Shown here: positions 20,556-29,178 of the stretch, one piece after another
Layout of the letters: each line of letters begins with the position of its first letter
Position numbering within the stretch: the first letter of the stretch is position 1
Assembly: GCA_015489315.1 (NCBI GenBank)
Contig: WFZZ01000211.1
Coordinates: forward strand, 1 to 39,038
DNA: 39,038 nucleotides
Direction: 5' to 3'
From: Deltaproteobacteria bacterium
GTDB lineage: Bacteria; Desulfobacterota; Dissulfuribacteria; Dissulfuribacterales; QOAL01
The notes under the pieces: model-generated
The model's database searches: none
Seen by the model: the letters and a program-made list of their open reading frames with translations, nothing else
What the model was told of the DNA's origin: nothing
Made by a program: the position numbers and the translations under genes

Positions 20556-21488
20556 ATGATTGAGGCCCAAGGGCTTTCGATGGACTACGGGAATTTCAGG
20601 GCTGTAGATAAATGCAGCTTTGAGGTTCAAAAGGGTGAGATAGTTGGCCTTGTAGGGCCAAATGGTGCAGGAAAGACCACCATCATGATGATCCTTTCTA
20701 CCCAGATCCAACCAACGGAGGGACAGGCGAAGATAAACGGGTTTGATATTGATAAGGATCCTATTTCTGTGAGAAATAACCTTGGTTTTCTGCCTGAACA
20801 AGCCCCTCTTTACGAAGATATGGAAGTTAGGGAATACCTATCCTTCGTTGGAAGCGGTAGGGGCCTTGACAAGGGCCAGTTGAAAAAGCGTCTTAATTGG
20901 GTTGGGGAAAGGTGTGGGCTTTCTCCTGTGTGGTGTAAGCCCATTGTCGAGCTTTCAAAGGGTTATAAACAAAGAGTTGGACTTGCCCAGGCCCTTATCC
21001 ATGACCCTCCAGTACTTATCCTAGATGAGCCAACCTCTGGCCTTGACCCACTTCAGATAATGGAGATTCGCTCTTTGATAAAAGAGCTTTCAAGGGACAA
21101 AGCAATACTCTTTAGTTCCCATATTCTTCAGGAGATTTCTGCGGTTACAGACAGGGCCGTTGTGATTTCCGATGGCAAGATCAGGGCAGATGGCTCCCTT
21201 GACGAGCTTTCTAGAAAGGTTTTACCCCAAAGAAGGGTGCATGTACGCTTTTCAGGGGAAAAAGAGGTTTTAGTAGAGGACATAAAGGCCCTCTTTGAAA
21301 AGGAGGAGGTCAAGAAAAAGGATACCAATTATTTTGTTATAGAAACAAGAAGGCCAGAATCGGTCCTAATAACCCTTTCACAATTTTCAAATGAAAAGGG
21401 GCTCATTCTCATAGAGCTATTTGAGGAAAGGCCAGATCTTGAAGAGGTCTTTTCTGCCCTAATCCATAGAAAATCCAAGCAAAACTAA
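20556..21488 (+). CDS. ABC transporter ATP-binding protein, GldA/CcmA type
   Basis: This 310-residue ABC ATPase has Walker A GPNGAGKTT (Lys40), the signature LSKGYKQRVGLAQAL, Walker B LILDEPTSGLDP, the SSHILQEIS His switch, and a C-terminal extension (about residues 225-310) typical of the GldA/CcmA_3 class. It energises the ABC-2 membrane protein encoded 15 bases downstream. GldA-GldF-GldG is known from Bacteroidetes gliding loci, and related operons occur in many non-gliding bacteria. A role in gliding is not implied here. Confidence 0.9.
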   Translation: MIEAQGLSMDYGNFRAVDKCSFEVQKGEIVGLVGPNGAGKTTIMMILSTQIQPTEGQAKINGFDIDKDPISVRNNLGFLPEQAPLYEDMEVREYLSFVGSGRGLDKGQLKKRLNWVGERCGLSPVWCKPIVELSKGYKQRVGLAQALIHDPPVLILDEPTSGLDPLQIMEIRSLIKELSRDKAILFSSHILQEISAVTDRAVVISDGKIRADGSLDELSRKVLPQRRVHVRFSGEKEVLVEDIKALFEKEEVKKKDTNYFVIETRRPESVLITLSQFSNEKGLILIELFEERPDLEEVFSALIHRKSKQN

Positions 21489-21503
21489 AAAGGAGTAGGG
21501 GAG

Positions 21504-23963
21504 ATGGCAGCGTCTTTTTCAAGTATCTCAAAGCGAGAGCTTTTGGCATATTTTAATTCACCTGTTGCCTATGTCTTCATGGTGGTCTTTTTGCTGGTGA
21601 CCACAGGCCTTTTCATGACTCCATTTTTCGTGGCTGGTCTTTGCGACATGAGGGGGTTTTTCTCAAACCTTCCCCTCATGCTGGTGATCTTTGTGCCTGC
21701 TCTTACCATGAGGCTTTGGGCAGAAGAAAGAAGGACAGGGACCATATCCCTTCTTTTTAGCCTTCCCCTTTCAAGTAAGAGCCTTGTTATAGGGAAGTTT
21801 TTTTCAGCCCTCTTTTTCTGCGCCCTTGCCCTTTTAAGCACATTCACCGTTCCCCTTATGCTTAAAATCCTTGGAAGGCCTGACCCAGGCCCAATAATTG
21901 GCGGATATGTTGGCTCCATCCTTTTAATTGCCTTTTTGCTCTCTTTAGGCATGGCCATATCGGCCTTTTTTAAGGATCAGATTGTGGCATTTATCCTTGC
22001 CCTTGTGGCGGGTTTCTTTTGTTTTCTTTCCGGAACAGAATTTTTTTCCACATTCCTGGATAGCTGGGTCCCAGGGCTAGGGAGCTTTCTAAGGGCAAGT
22101 ATTGGTATCTCAAGCCACTTTTCCTCATTTCAAAAGGGCGTAATTGACATAGGAGACTGCATTTTCTTTTTATCCTTTACCATTATCTTTCTTGTGATAA
22201 ATGGCCTAACACTTGAGGGCCAATTGAAATTTAAGATAAGAAAGGGATTTTACCCAGGGCTTTTGCTCCTTTTGGGAATAGGCATCTTCTTAAATGCTAT
22301 AGTCTTTGACCTTCGCCTTCCTCGCTTTGATCTTACGGAAAATAAGATTTATACAGTTTCTTCCGGCACCAAAAAGGTGATGGAAAGGCTGAAAGTTCCA
22401 ATCAATGTGGTTTATTACTGCACATCAAAGGACAAGATGCCTACAGCCATGAAGGAGATGTCAAGGGATGTGGCAGATATCCTGGATGAGTTTTCAAAGC
22501 TCTCTCCAAAATTCACCTACAGGGTAGTTGACCCTGATAACCTCACCCAAAAGGAAAGGGACGAGCTAAAGAAAAAGGGGATTGTGCCCTTTAGCGCCCA
22601 GACCATTGAAAAGGATGCAGTAAATATAAAGCTCATCTATTCAACCATTGCCCTTTCCTATCTAGACAAAAGGGAAGAGATAATTCCACAGGTTGTCCCA
22701 GACTCCCTTGGAAGCCTTGAATACGACATTGTTTCAAAGATATTCAGGCTCACCATGAAAAAACAGCCAAAGGTTGTGCTTGTGGCAAAGAAAAAGGAGA
22801 TATCCCCCCAGATGGCAATGCTCCTTCAACGCATGGGGCAAAGGGTTCCCAATGGGATAGACAAGTATTCAACACTACAGAGGTTTCTTGAGTCCCAAGG
22901 TTATGTTGTTTTAAGGCAGGATATTACTGAAAAGACCCCGATTCCAGAAGATGCCTCGGCCCTTATGATCGTTGGCCCAAATGAGTTTAACAAAAGACAG
23001 CTTTATGAGATAAGAAGGTTCCTTTCAAGTGGTCGTCCCGTCTTTGTGGCCGTCCAAAACTATGAATTTCGCTATACCCAGGGAGATGAGGGCATAGAGG
23101 CAACTGCAAACAGGCTTTCCAATAACATAAATGAGTTATTTGAGGACTTGGGGATTGGCCTTAATGACAAGATGCTCTTTGACAAAAGAAGTGCAGTCCT
23201 TTCCATAGAGGCCACAAGACAGATGGGCCTTTTTACTGCTGTTACTAGGATTCCTGTAAATTTTCCAATGCAGATAAAGGTCCTGCCAGATACCATGAAT
23301 CAGAATATCTCTATTACCAGTAACCTTTCTGGCCTTCTCTATCTTTGGGGAAGCGCTTTGAAAGTAGATGATAAAAAATTACAAGACCTTGGCATAAAAA
23401 AGATAATGTTATTTACATCAAGCCCAGAAAGCTGGCTTGTGGATTATAGACCCATTCCTTTAAAAAAGGATGACGTGACTGCTCCAGGCTCTGGCCTAAA
23501 AAGCTATCCCCTTGGGATTCTTTTAGAAGGGAAATTCAACAATCCCTTTGGAAAAAAGGGAGTCCCGCCATGGCCTGAAGAAGATAAGAAAAATAAAGAT
23601 GAAGATAAGGATAAAAAGAAAGAAGATCGTAAGGAGGCAAAAAACGAAGAAAACCTAAAACCCCAAAAGGCAAGGCTTATCCTTATAGGAAGTAGCCAGA
23701 TGTTTACAGATGATACAATTCCTGCCCTTTCAAATGGGCCATTGATTTTAAATTCAATGGATGCCCTTTGTCTTGGTGAAGAGCTTATTCATGTTCGGAC
23801 AAAGACTCAGGTTCAGCGCTTTATAAGGGATGTTTCCCAGGGTGAAAAACTATTCTGGAAGGCATTTACTGTATTTTTTGTCCCTATCCTTTGGATAACC
23901 TTTGGAATATTTAGGGCAATCAGGAGGAAAAGGGCAAGAGAGCTTTGCTCCTTTAGTTCGTAA
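21504..23963 (+). CDS. GldF-GldG fusion: ABC-2 permease plus GldG-like periplasmic domain
   Basis: This 819-residue protein has an N-terminal ABC-2 permease with six hydrophobic segments (about residues 18-245), the motif RLWAEERRTGTISLLFSLPL near 72-91, and a following GldG-type region. The latter starts with a helix at about 250-268 and continues with DLTENKIYTVSSGTKKVMERL, a long soluble domain (about 275-760) and a final helix (about 785-805). A Lys/Glu/Asp-rich linker lies near residues 695-725. It is the membrane part of the GldA-type exporter. The fusion of GldF and GldG into one chain also occurs in other Proteobacteria. The transported substrate is unknown. Confidence 0.85.
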   Translation: MAASFSSISKRELLAYFNSPVAYVFMVVFLLVTTGLFMTPFFVAGLCDMRGFFSNLPLMLVIFVPALTMRLWAEERRTGTISLLFSLPLSSKSLVIGKFFSALFFCALALLSTFTVPLMLKILGRPDPGPIIGGYVGSILLIAFLLSLGMAISAFFKDQIVAFILALVAGFFCFLSGTEFFSTFLDSWVPGLGSFLRASIGISSHFSSFQKGVIDIGDCIFFLSFTIIFLVINGLTLEGQLKFKIRKGFYPGLLLLLGIGIFLNAIVFDLRLPRFDLTENKIYTVSSGTKKVMERLKVPINVVYYCTSKDKMPTAMKEMSRDVADILDEFSKLSPKFTYRVVDPDNLTQKERDELKKKGIVPFSAQTIEKDAVNIKLIYSTIALSYLDKREEIIPQVVPDSLGSLEYDIVSKIFRLTMKKQPKVVLVAKKKEISPQMAMLLQRMGQRVPNGIDKYSTLQRFLESQGYVVLRQDITEKTPIPEDASALMIVGPNEFNKRQLYEIRRFLSSGRPVFVAVQNYEFRYTQGDEGIEATANRLSNNINELFEDLGIGLNDKMLFDKRSAVLSIEATRQMGLFTAVTRIPVNFPMQIKVLPDTMNQNISITSNLSGLLYLWGSALKVDDKKLQDLGIKKIMLFTSSPESWLVDYRPIPLKKDDVTAPGSGLKSYPLGILLEGKFNNPFGKKGVPPWPEEDKKNKDEDKDKKKEDRKEAKNEENLKPQKARLILIGSSQMFTDDTIPALSNGPLILNSMDALCLGEELIHVRTKTQVQRFIRDVSQGEKLFWKAFTVFFVPILWITFGIFRAIRRKRARELCSFSS

Positions 23964-23975
23964 AAGGAGGATATT

Positions 23976-25052
23976 ATGAAGAGCAGGCAAATAATCATTC
24001 TTGGAGTTATATTCGTTATCCTTGTTGGCCTCTATTTCTTTTTACAGAGACCATCAAAACAGGATGTTTTAGGACTTTATGAAAACATAACTCCTTCTTT
24101 TAATACCGAGGATGTGACGGAGATAGCTGTTAGTGTAAAGGGAAAAGAGGAGAAGGCCCTTTTGATCCATAAAAAGGATGGAAACTGGATTGTCAAGGTT
24201 AAAAGAGATGGGAAAGAATTTTGGGCCCCTGCCAAATCTACCAAGGTGGAAAAGGTTCTTAATGACCTAAAGGGACTTGACGGAGAGCTGCGGGGTGAAG
24301 GTAAGGATATTTTTGCTGATTTTAACCTGAAAGATGACCAGGGACTCAGCATTACCATTAAAGGAAAGGATGGAAAATTTTTTGAAATAAGAGTTGGAAA
24401 AAAGGGACCCCGATGGGGCACTTCCTTTGTAAGGCTATCTGATTCCAAAAAGGTCTATCTTGCATCAAAGGATTTACTAGTTGATTTTGATATTTGGTCA
24501 AAGGAGCCCCAAAAGCCCATTGAAATCCAGCCCTGGATAGACATGAAAGTTATCTCAAGTGGCTATGTCAATGTTACAAGGTGTGCTTTTTCCTCAAAGA
24601 CAATAAATTGGAATCTTGAGCGAAAAGAAGAAGATAAAAAGGCTAAAGACAAGGATAGCCAGGCCAAAAAAGAGTCTTCAAAAGATTATACAAATAAGGA
24701 GTACTGGCTATTTTCAAAAAATGGAAAGGAAATAAAGAAGAAGGATAAAGAGGTAAGAGACTATCTTACAAAGATATTTCCTCTTTATGCAAAGGATGTT
24801 GTAAGTCCTCAATCAGGTGTTATCAAGAATGCCTTTAAAGCCCCTTTAGGCACCTTTTCATGGAAGACAAAAGATGGTGTTCAAAGGAAATTGAACATTG
24901 GTAAGGTTGATGAAAAGGCCAATATTTGCCTTATAAAGGACAACAGGGGCAATTATTTTAAGGTGGATTCTTCATGGTGTAAAAACATAGAGAAACCATT
25001 TAAGAAAAAAGGGGAAAAGAAAGGAAAGAAAAAGAAGGTAAAAAAGAAATAG
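23976..25052 (+). CDS. DUF4340 domain-containing membrane-anchored protein
   Basis: This 358-residue protein has one N-terminal membrane anchor (about residues 5-23), then a repeated beta-rich periplasmic region with the DUF4340 pattern: VTEIAVSVKGKEEKALLIHKKDG..W, FNLKDDQGLSITI, GKKGPRWGTSFVRLSDSKKVYLAS, and a second similar half after 190. It carries a Lys-rich insert (about 212-235) and a very basic tail of GKK/KKK repeats in the last ~18 residues. DUF4340 genes regularly follow gldA-gldFG homologues, as here (12-base gap, AGGAGG site). The domain is thought to be the periplasmic partner of the GldG part; its biochemical role is unknown. Confidence 0.82.
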   Translation: MKSRQIIILGVIFVILVGLYFFLQRPSKQDVLGLYENITPSFNTEDVTEIAVSVKGKEEKALLIHKKDGNWIVKVKRDGKEFWAPAKSTKVEKVLNDLKGLDGELRGEGKDIFADFNLKDDQGLSITIKGKDGKFFEIRVGKKGPRWGTSFVRLSDSKKVYLASKDLLVDFDIWSKEPQKPIEIQPWIDMKVISSGYVNVTRCAFSSKTINWNLERKEEDKKAKDKDSQAKKESSKDYTNKEYWLFSKNGKEIKKKDKEVRDYLTKIFPLYAKDVVSPQSGVIKNAFKAPLGTFSWKTKDGVQRKLNIGKVDEKANICLIKDNRGNYFKVDSSWCKNIEKPFKKKGEKKGKKKKVKKK

Positions 25053-25144
25053 TCATTTTTTGAAACCTTGATATCCTTGACCTTCATTTTTCAAGGAATT
25101 ATTGTCCAGAAAATTTTGAGGAGCGGTTGGAAGGAAGTCTTGTT

Positions 25145-25834
25145 ATGAAAAAATCTACTGTCATATTTTTGTCATTTATCTTTTTTGGCGCAGTAAATGG
25201 CCTTACTGGATATTATGTATATTTGCATCAGGAGCTTTTAAAAGATTGGCAGGGTTATGCCCTGGCAGGAGCCCCTTTGGCCGCATGGTTTCTTTTTACC
25301 GTAATAATTGCACTGATACCTGTAAAAAAAGAAGAAGAGGAGACAGAAGTTAAAAAAGAATCTCCAGAGGTAGAAGGCAAAAAAGAGGAGGAAGAAAAGG
25401 ATAAGACCCAAGAAGAAGAGGGTGAAGTAGAGAAAGAAAAAGAGCTTTATCCAAAAGAGGTTGCGGTTGTCCAGCTCCTAGGTCTTCTTCAGCGGGAAGG
25501 AAGACTAATAGATTTTCTCCAGGAAGACATAGAGCCCTATGATGACGCCCAGATTGGCGCAGCAGTGAGGGAGGTTCACAGAGGCTGTCGTCAGGCCCTT
25601 AATGATGCCCTTGATCTAAGGCCAGTTTTGGAAGCACCTGAAGGAAGCGAGGTTGAGATAGAGGAGGACTTTGATCCAGGTAAGATCAGGCTTATTGGGA
25701 ATGTCCAGGGTGAGCCCCCTTTTAAAGGAGTAATAAGGCATTGTGGCTGGCGTTTTACAAAAATTAACCTTCCAAAGTGGACGGGAAAGGAAAAGACAGA
25801 TACAATCGCCCCGGCCGAGGTGGAGATAGTCTGA
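25145..25834 (+). CDS. DUF2760 domain-containing protein with two membrane helices
   Basis: The ATG at 25145 is chosen because GGAAGG (25129-25134) precedes it at a normal distance; an in-frame TTG at 25127 would add six residues. The protein (229 residues) has two membrane helices (about 4-25 and 35-57), a highly acidic/basic Glu-Lys linker (about 60-105) and a C-terminal DUF2760 domain with VQLLGLLQREGRLIDFLQE, YDDAQIGAAVREVH and GVIRHCGWRFTKINLPKW. DUF2760 genes are known to sit next to a divergent Hsp70 gene, which begins four bases downstream. The topology puts the DUF2760 domain in the cytosol if both ends are inside. Function is unknown. Confidence 0.8.
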   Translation: MKKSTVIFLSFIFFGAVNGLTGYYVYLHQELLKDWQGYALAGAPLAAWFLFTVIIALIPVKKEEEETEVKKESPEVEGKKEEEEKDKTQEEEGEVEKEKELYPKEVAVVQLLGLLQREGRLIDFLQEDIEPYDDAQIGAAVREVHRGCRQALNDALDLRPVLEAPEGSEVEIEEDFDPGKIRLIGNVQGEPPFKGVIRHCGWRFTKINLPKWTGKEKTDTIAPAEVEIV

Positions 25835-25838
25835 TATC

Positions 25839-27638
25839 ATGGCCAAGGAAGATTCAAGATTTATAATTGGTATTGACCTAGGTACAACCAATTGTGTTCT
25901 ATCCTTTATTGACGGCCAGAAAGACGAATCCCCTATTGAGATATTTGAGTGTCCGCAAATAGAGGCCCCTGGAGAAATTAAAGCCCACAGACTCCTTCCA
26001 TCATTTATCTACATCCCCACTAAACAGGAAAAGGATGCCGGTGGACTTACAATGCCCTGGGATCCTTTTGGAGAAAGGGTTGTTGGAAAGTGGGCAAGGT
26101 TAAGGGGGGCTGAAGTTCCAGGAAGGCTTGTAAGCTCTGCAAAGAGCTGGCTTTGTCATAAGGGTATTGATAGAACTGCACCAATCCTTCCCCTTGAAGC
26201 AGCAGAAGATGTCCAGAAGATGTCTCCAATTGTAGCAACTGCCACATTTTTAAGGCACTTTAAGGCCGCTTGGAATCATACTGTTGGAAAGAGGGAAGGG
26301 GTTAAGATTGAAGATCAGGATATTTATATAACCATTCCTGCATCCTTTGATGCAGTAGCAAGAGACCTTACGGTAAAGGCTGCCTCTTCTGCTGGCCTTG
26401 AAGATGTTACGCTTCTTGAAGAACCCCAGGCCGCTTTTTACGCATGGCTAAATAAATGTGGGGACGACTGGAGAAAAAAGGTGGCCCCGGGTGATATAAT
26501 CCTGGTGGTGGATGTCGGGGGAGGCACATCGGATTTTAGCATCATCCAGGTCTCGGACAAAGAAGGTCAACTTGTCCTTGAAAGGCTTGCAGTGGGAGAG
26601 CACCTTCTTCTTGGCGGGGACAACATGGATCTCACCCTTACCCATCTACTTTTTGAAGATCTTAAATCCAAGGGTAACAGGCTTGATGCTGGGCAATTCC
26701 AAGCCCTTTGGAACAATGTCCGTCTTGCCAAGGAAAAGCTTTTAGAAGACGAAACTCTAGAAGAAGTCCCTGTTGTGATCACTGGAAAGGGCTCTGGCCT
26801 TGTGGGTGGGACCATAAGGACGAGCCTTACAAGACGGCAGGTAACCGAGGTTATCCTTGATGGCTTTTTCCCGTTCTGCAGCCTTGATGAAAAACCAAAG
26901 GAAGAGCCAGTTGTAGGGCTAAGGGAGCTTGGGCTTCCATACTGCAAGGATACTGGCATAACAAGGCATCTTGCAAACTTTTTGACAACCCAGGGACGTG
27001 CCCTAAATATGGAAGGAGGCCTTACCCCTTCTGCAGTTATATTTAATGGAGGGGTCTTTAAGGCAAAGGCCCTTAGAAAACGCATGATGGAGGTAATTTC
27101 CTCTTGGGTAGGCCAGGAAGGAGAGGTCAAGGAGCTAGAGGGCACAGACTTTGACCTTGCCGTATCCCGGGGTGCAGCCCATTTTGGACTTGTTCAAAGG
27201 GGTGAAGGGATAAGGATCAGGGGCGGCATAGGAAGGTCTTATTATATTGCTATAGAGTCTTCAGGGCTTGCTATTCCTGGCATGCCGCCTTCCATCAAGG
27301 CCCTTTGCGTTGTCCCAAAGGGACTGGAAGAGGGCTCTGTCATTGATATCCCCCAAAAGGAGTTTGGCCTTCTGGTAGGTCAGGATGTTGAGTTTAGATT
27401 TATGGCTTCAAATGAAAGGCCAGAAGACAAACCTGGTGATATGATTGATAATTGGGAAGGAACTATTGAACCAATTAGCACCCTTAAGACAAATATTGAA
27501 GCCCCTGGTATTGAGCCTGGCACGGTCATTCCTGTAACCCTTGAAGTAAAGGCAACAGAGATCGGAACCCTTGCAATTTCTCTGGTCTCAAAGGAAAAGG
27601 GCCTAAAATTTGACCTGGAGTTTGATGTAAGAAATTGA
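25839..27638 (+). CDS. Divergent Hsp70/DnaK-family chaperone
   Basis: This 599-residue protein has an Hsp70 ATPase domain: phosphate-1 loop FIIGIDLGTTNCVLSFIDG at the N terminus, the phosphate-2 loop VVDVGGGTSDFSII near 225, and the adenosine motif FNGGVFKAKALRKR near 405. The C-terminal part from ~470 is a shorter beta-type substrate domain (EVKATEIGTLAISLVSKE), without the helical lid length or tail of DnaK. It is therefore an Hsp70 family member outside the housekeeping DnaK group. No DnaJ or GrpE gene is adjacent. It is flanked by DUF2760 and a HEAT-repeat gene that overlaps its stop, suggesting dedicated partners. Confidence 0.88.
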   Translation: MAKEDSRFIIGIDLGTTNCVLSFIDGQKDESPIEIFECPQIEAPGEIKAHRLLPSFIYIPTKQEKDAGGLTMPWDPFGERVVGKWARLRGAEVPGRLVSSAKSWLCHKGIDRTAPILPLEAAEDVQKMSPIVATATFLRHFKAAWNHTVGKREGVKIEDQDIYITIPASFDAVARDLTVKAASSAGLEDVTLLEEPQAAFYAWLNKCGDDWRKKVAPGDIILVVDVGGGTSDFSIIQVSDKEGQLVLERLAVGEHLLLGGDNMDLTLTHLLFEDLKSKGNRLDAGQFQALWNNVRLAKEKLLEDETLEEVPVVITGKGSGLVGGTIRTSLTRRQVTEVILDGFFPFCSLDEKPKEEPVVGLRELGLPYCKDTGITRHLANFLTTQGRALNMEGGLTPSAVIFNGGVFKAKALRKRMMEVISSWVGQEGEVKELEGTDFDLAVSRGAAHFGLVQRGEGIRIRGGIGRSYYIAIESSGLAIPGMPPSIKALCVVPKGLEEGSVIDIPQKEFGLLVGQDVEFRFMASNERPEDKPGDMIDNWEGTIEPISTLKTNIEAPGIEPGTVIPVTLEVKATEIGTLAISLVSKEKGLKFDLEFDVRN

Positions 27639-28507
27639 CAAGTGCCATTATTCCCTTTGATCTTAATCAGCGCCTACTTGATCAGGCCCAATTTTATATA
27701 AAAAATCCCTCAAAGATACTTGAAGAAAGGGAAAAGGCAGTTCCACTTCTTTTAAAGGCCCTTAAGGCAGGGGACCTTGAGCTTCGAAGACAGATAATTC
27801 TTCTTCTTTGTAGCATTGCCAAGGAAGATATCTACTGGCCCCTTTATGAGATCATGAAGGATGAAAATGAATCCGATGAGTTAAGAGACCAGGCGGCAAT
27901 ACATCTTGCTGTAATAGGCCCCTTTCTTGATGATCCCCAAGGGCTTGTAAGGAGGCTCATAGCAGATATCTCCTCAGGTGACAGGGAAATTAAGACTAGG
28001 GCCATCATGGCTTTAGGATGGGAAGGAAATTTGATGGCAGTTGTTCCACTCATTGAATGCATGTACGAAAAAGACCTTGAGGTACAAGAACTTGCAGTAA
28101 ATGCCCTTTGCAATCTAAAAGATAGCAGGCTTATGGGCCTTTTGGCAGATAGGATAAAGACCTGTTCATTTGATCAAAAAAGGGCAATCCTTTTTAATCT
28201 TTGGAGATTTAAAGATAAGGAAGACGAGGTTGCAAAGATATACAAAAAGGAGCTTGAATCAGGGGATCCTGCACTAAAGCTTGATATCCTGATCCTTTTG
28301 GGCCAAATAAAGGCCCGGCCAGAAAATGAAAGTGTATATAGAGAGCTTCTAAAGGACAAGAGCTCAAGGGTGAGGGCAATGGCCCTTGAAAGGCTTGGCG
28401 AGCTAGGGGCCTTAAGTTATGAAGAGCTTTTGCCATTTTTGGATGATACCTCAATGGAGGTAAAAAGGGCAGCCCTTATGATAATCCAGAATTTAAAGTG
28501 TACATGA
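27635..28507 (+). CDS. HEAT-repeat protein coupled to the Hsp70 gene
   Basis: This 290-residue all-helical protein has at least six HEAT-type repeats from about residue 20 to 285, with recurring units such as LLLKALKAGDLELRRQIILLL, IKTRAIMALGWEGNLMAVVPL, VQELAVNALCNLKDSRLMGLL and VRAMALERLGELGALSYEELL. The start is a TTG overlapping the Hsp70 stop (TTGA at 27635-27638), a classic coupling arrangement. HEAT scaffolds usually bind proteins; a role as nucleotide-exchange factor or adaptor for the neighbouring Hsp70 is inferred from position only. HEAT-type exchange factors are known for eukaryotic Hsp70s, but homology is not shown here. Confidence 0.78.
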   Translation: MTSAIIPFDLNQRLLDQAQFYIKNPSKILEEREKAVPLLLKALKAGDLELRRQIILLLCSIAKEDIYWPLYEIMKDENESDELRDQAAIHLAVIGPFLDDPQGLVRRLIADISSGDREIKTRAIMALGWEGNLMAVVPLIECMYEKDLEVQELAVNALCNLKDSRLMGLLADRIKTCSFDQKRAILFNLWRFKDKEDEVAKIYKKELESGDPALKLDILILLGQIKARPENESVYRELLKDKSSRVRAMALERLGELGALSYEELLPFLDDTSMEVKRAALMIIQNLKCT

Positions 28508-28525
28508 CCCCAAATTTTCTTGACA

Positions 28526-29173
28526 ATGGAGAAGCAAAAGAAAGAGATAAAAATTGCTATAATCTATTATTCCTATAGCTGTCAGACCGCACAATTGATA
28601 AAGTCAATTGAAAAGGGTCTTTCCAGAAAGGGAATCGATCTTTTTATTCAAAGAATTCGGCCAGTTAAAAAGATATTTTTTCCTTTTAGTGGTGTTCTCG
28701 AGACCCTTTCAATGATGTTAAAGACCTTTCTTAGAAAAAGAATGCCAATTGAGCAAATAGATACTTGGGGGATTTCTTCAGCAGATTTTATTATCCTTGG
28801 AGGTCCAACCTGGTCCTACAACCCAAGCGGCCCCATCCTTTATTTTTTGGATAAATATGGAGAGCTTTTAAAGGGGAAGGAGGTCCTTCCAGTAATCTCA
28901 TGCAGGCGCTATTGGAGACATCACTATTATTATCTTAAAAAGAGATTAAGGGCCATTGGAGCAACATGTGAACCTGCATGGGTATTTAACCATAAGGTTG
29001 ATGAGCCATGGAGCACCATAGGAACCTTTATGACCCTGGCAGGTATGAACCCAAGGCATCATCCCCTTATTAGAAAACACTATTCCAAATACGGACACAG
29101 CAAAAGACAGTTGGAAGAGGCTAGGGCCATGGCAGAGGACCTTGCCAAGGCCCTTTTAAAAGAAAAGACTTAA
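28526..29173 (+). CDS. Flavodoxin-fold family protein
   Basis: This protein of about 215 residues begins with the flavodoxin strand-loop IAIIYYSYSCQTAQLIKSI, where Tyr-Ser-x-Ser/Cys-x-x-Thr resembles the FMN phosphate loop. The middle has DFIILGGPTWSYNPSGPILYF, the typical GGPTW loop of flavodoxin-like/NADPH-dependent FMN reductase proteins. It probably binds FMN and moves electrons or reduces a small substrate. A TTG at 28520 is an alternative start; the ATG at 28526 was chosen, though neither has a clear ribosome site. It follows the HEAT gene by 18 bases and may belong to its transcript. Confidence 0.72.
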   Translation: MEKQKKEIKIAIIYYSYSCQTAQLIKSIEKGLSRKGIDLFIQRIRPVKKIFFPFSGVLETLSMMLKTFLRKRMPIEQIDTWGISSADFIILGGPTWSYNPSGPILYFLDKYGELLKGKEVLPVISCRRYWRHHYYYLKKRLRAIGATCEPAWVFNHKVDEPWSTIGTFMTLAGMNPRHHPLIRKHYSKYGHSKRQLEEARAMAEDLAKALLKEKT

Positions 29174-29178
29174 AAGAA

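Noticed and set aside
20556-25052. A gliding motility locus
   Set aside because: GldA/F/G-type exporters and DUF4340 proteins occur in many non-gliding bacteria and no other gld or spr genes are present.
25075-25096. CCTTGA/TCAAGG hairpin between the DUF4340 and DUF2760 genes
   Set aside because: A six-base stem with a ten-base loop and no following T-run is too weak to call a terminator or attenuator.
26567-27145. 192-codon minus-strand frame inside the Hsp70 gene
   Set aside because: It is a Ser/Arg/Pro-rich shadow of the Hsp70 coding strand with no domain pattern.
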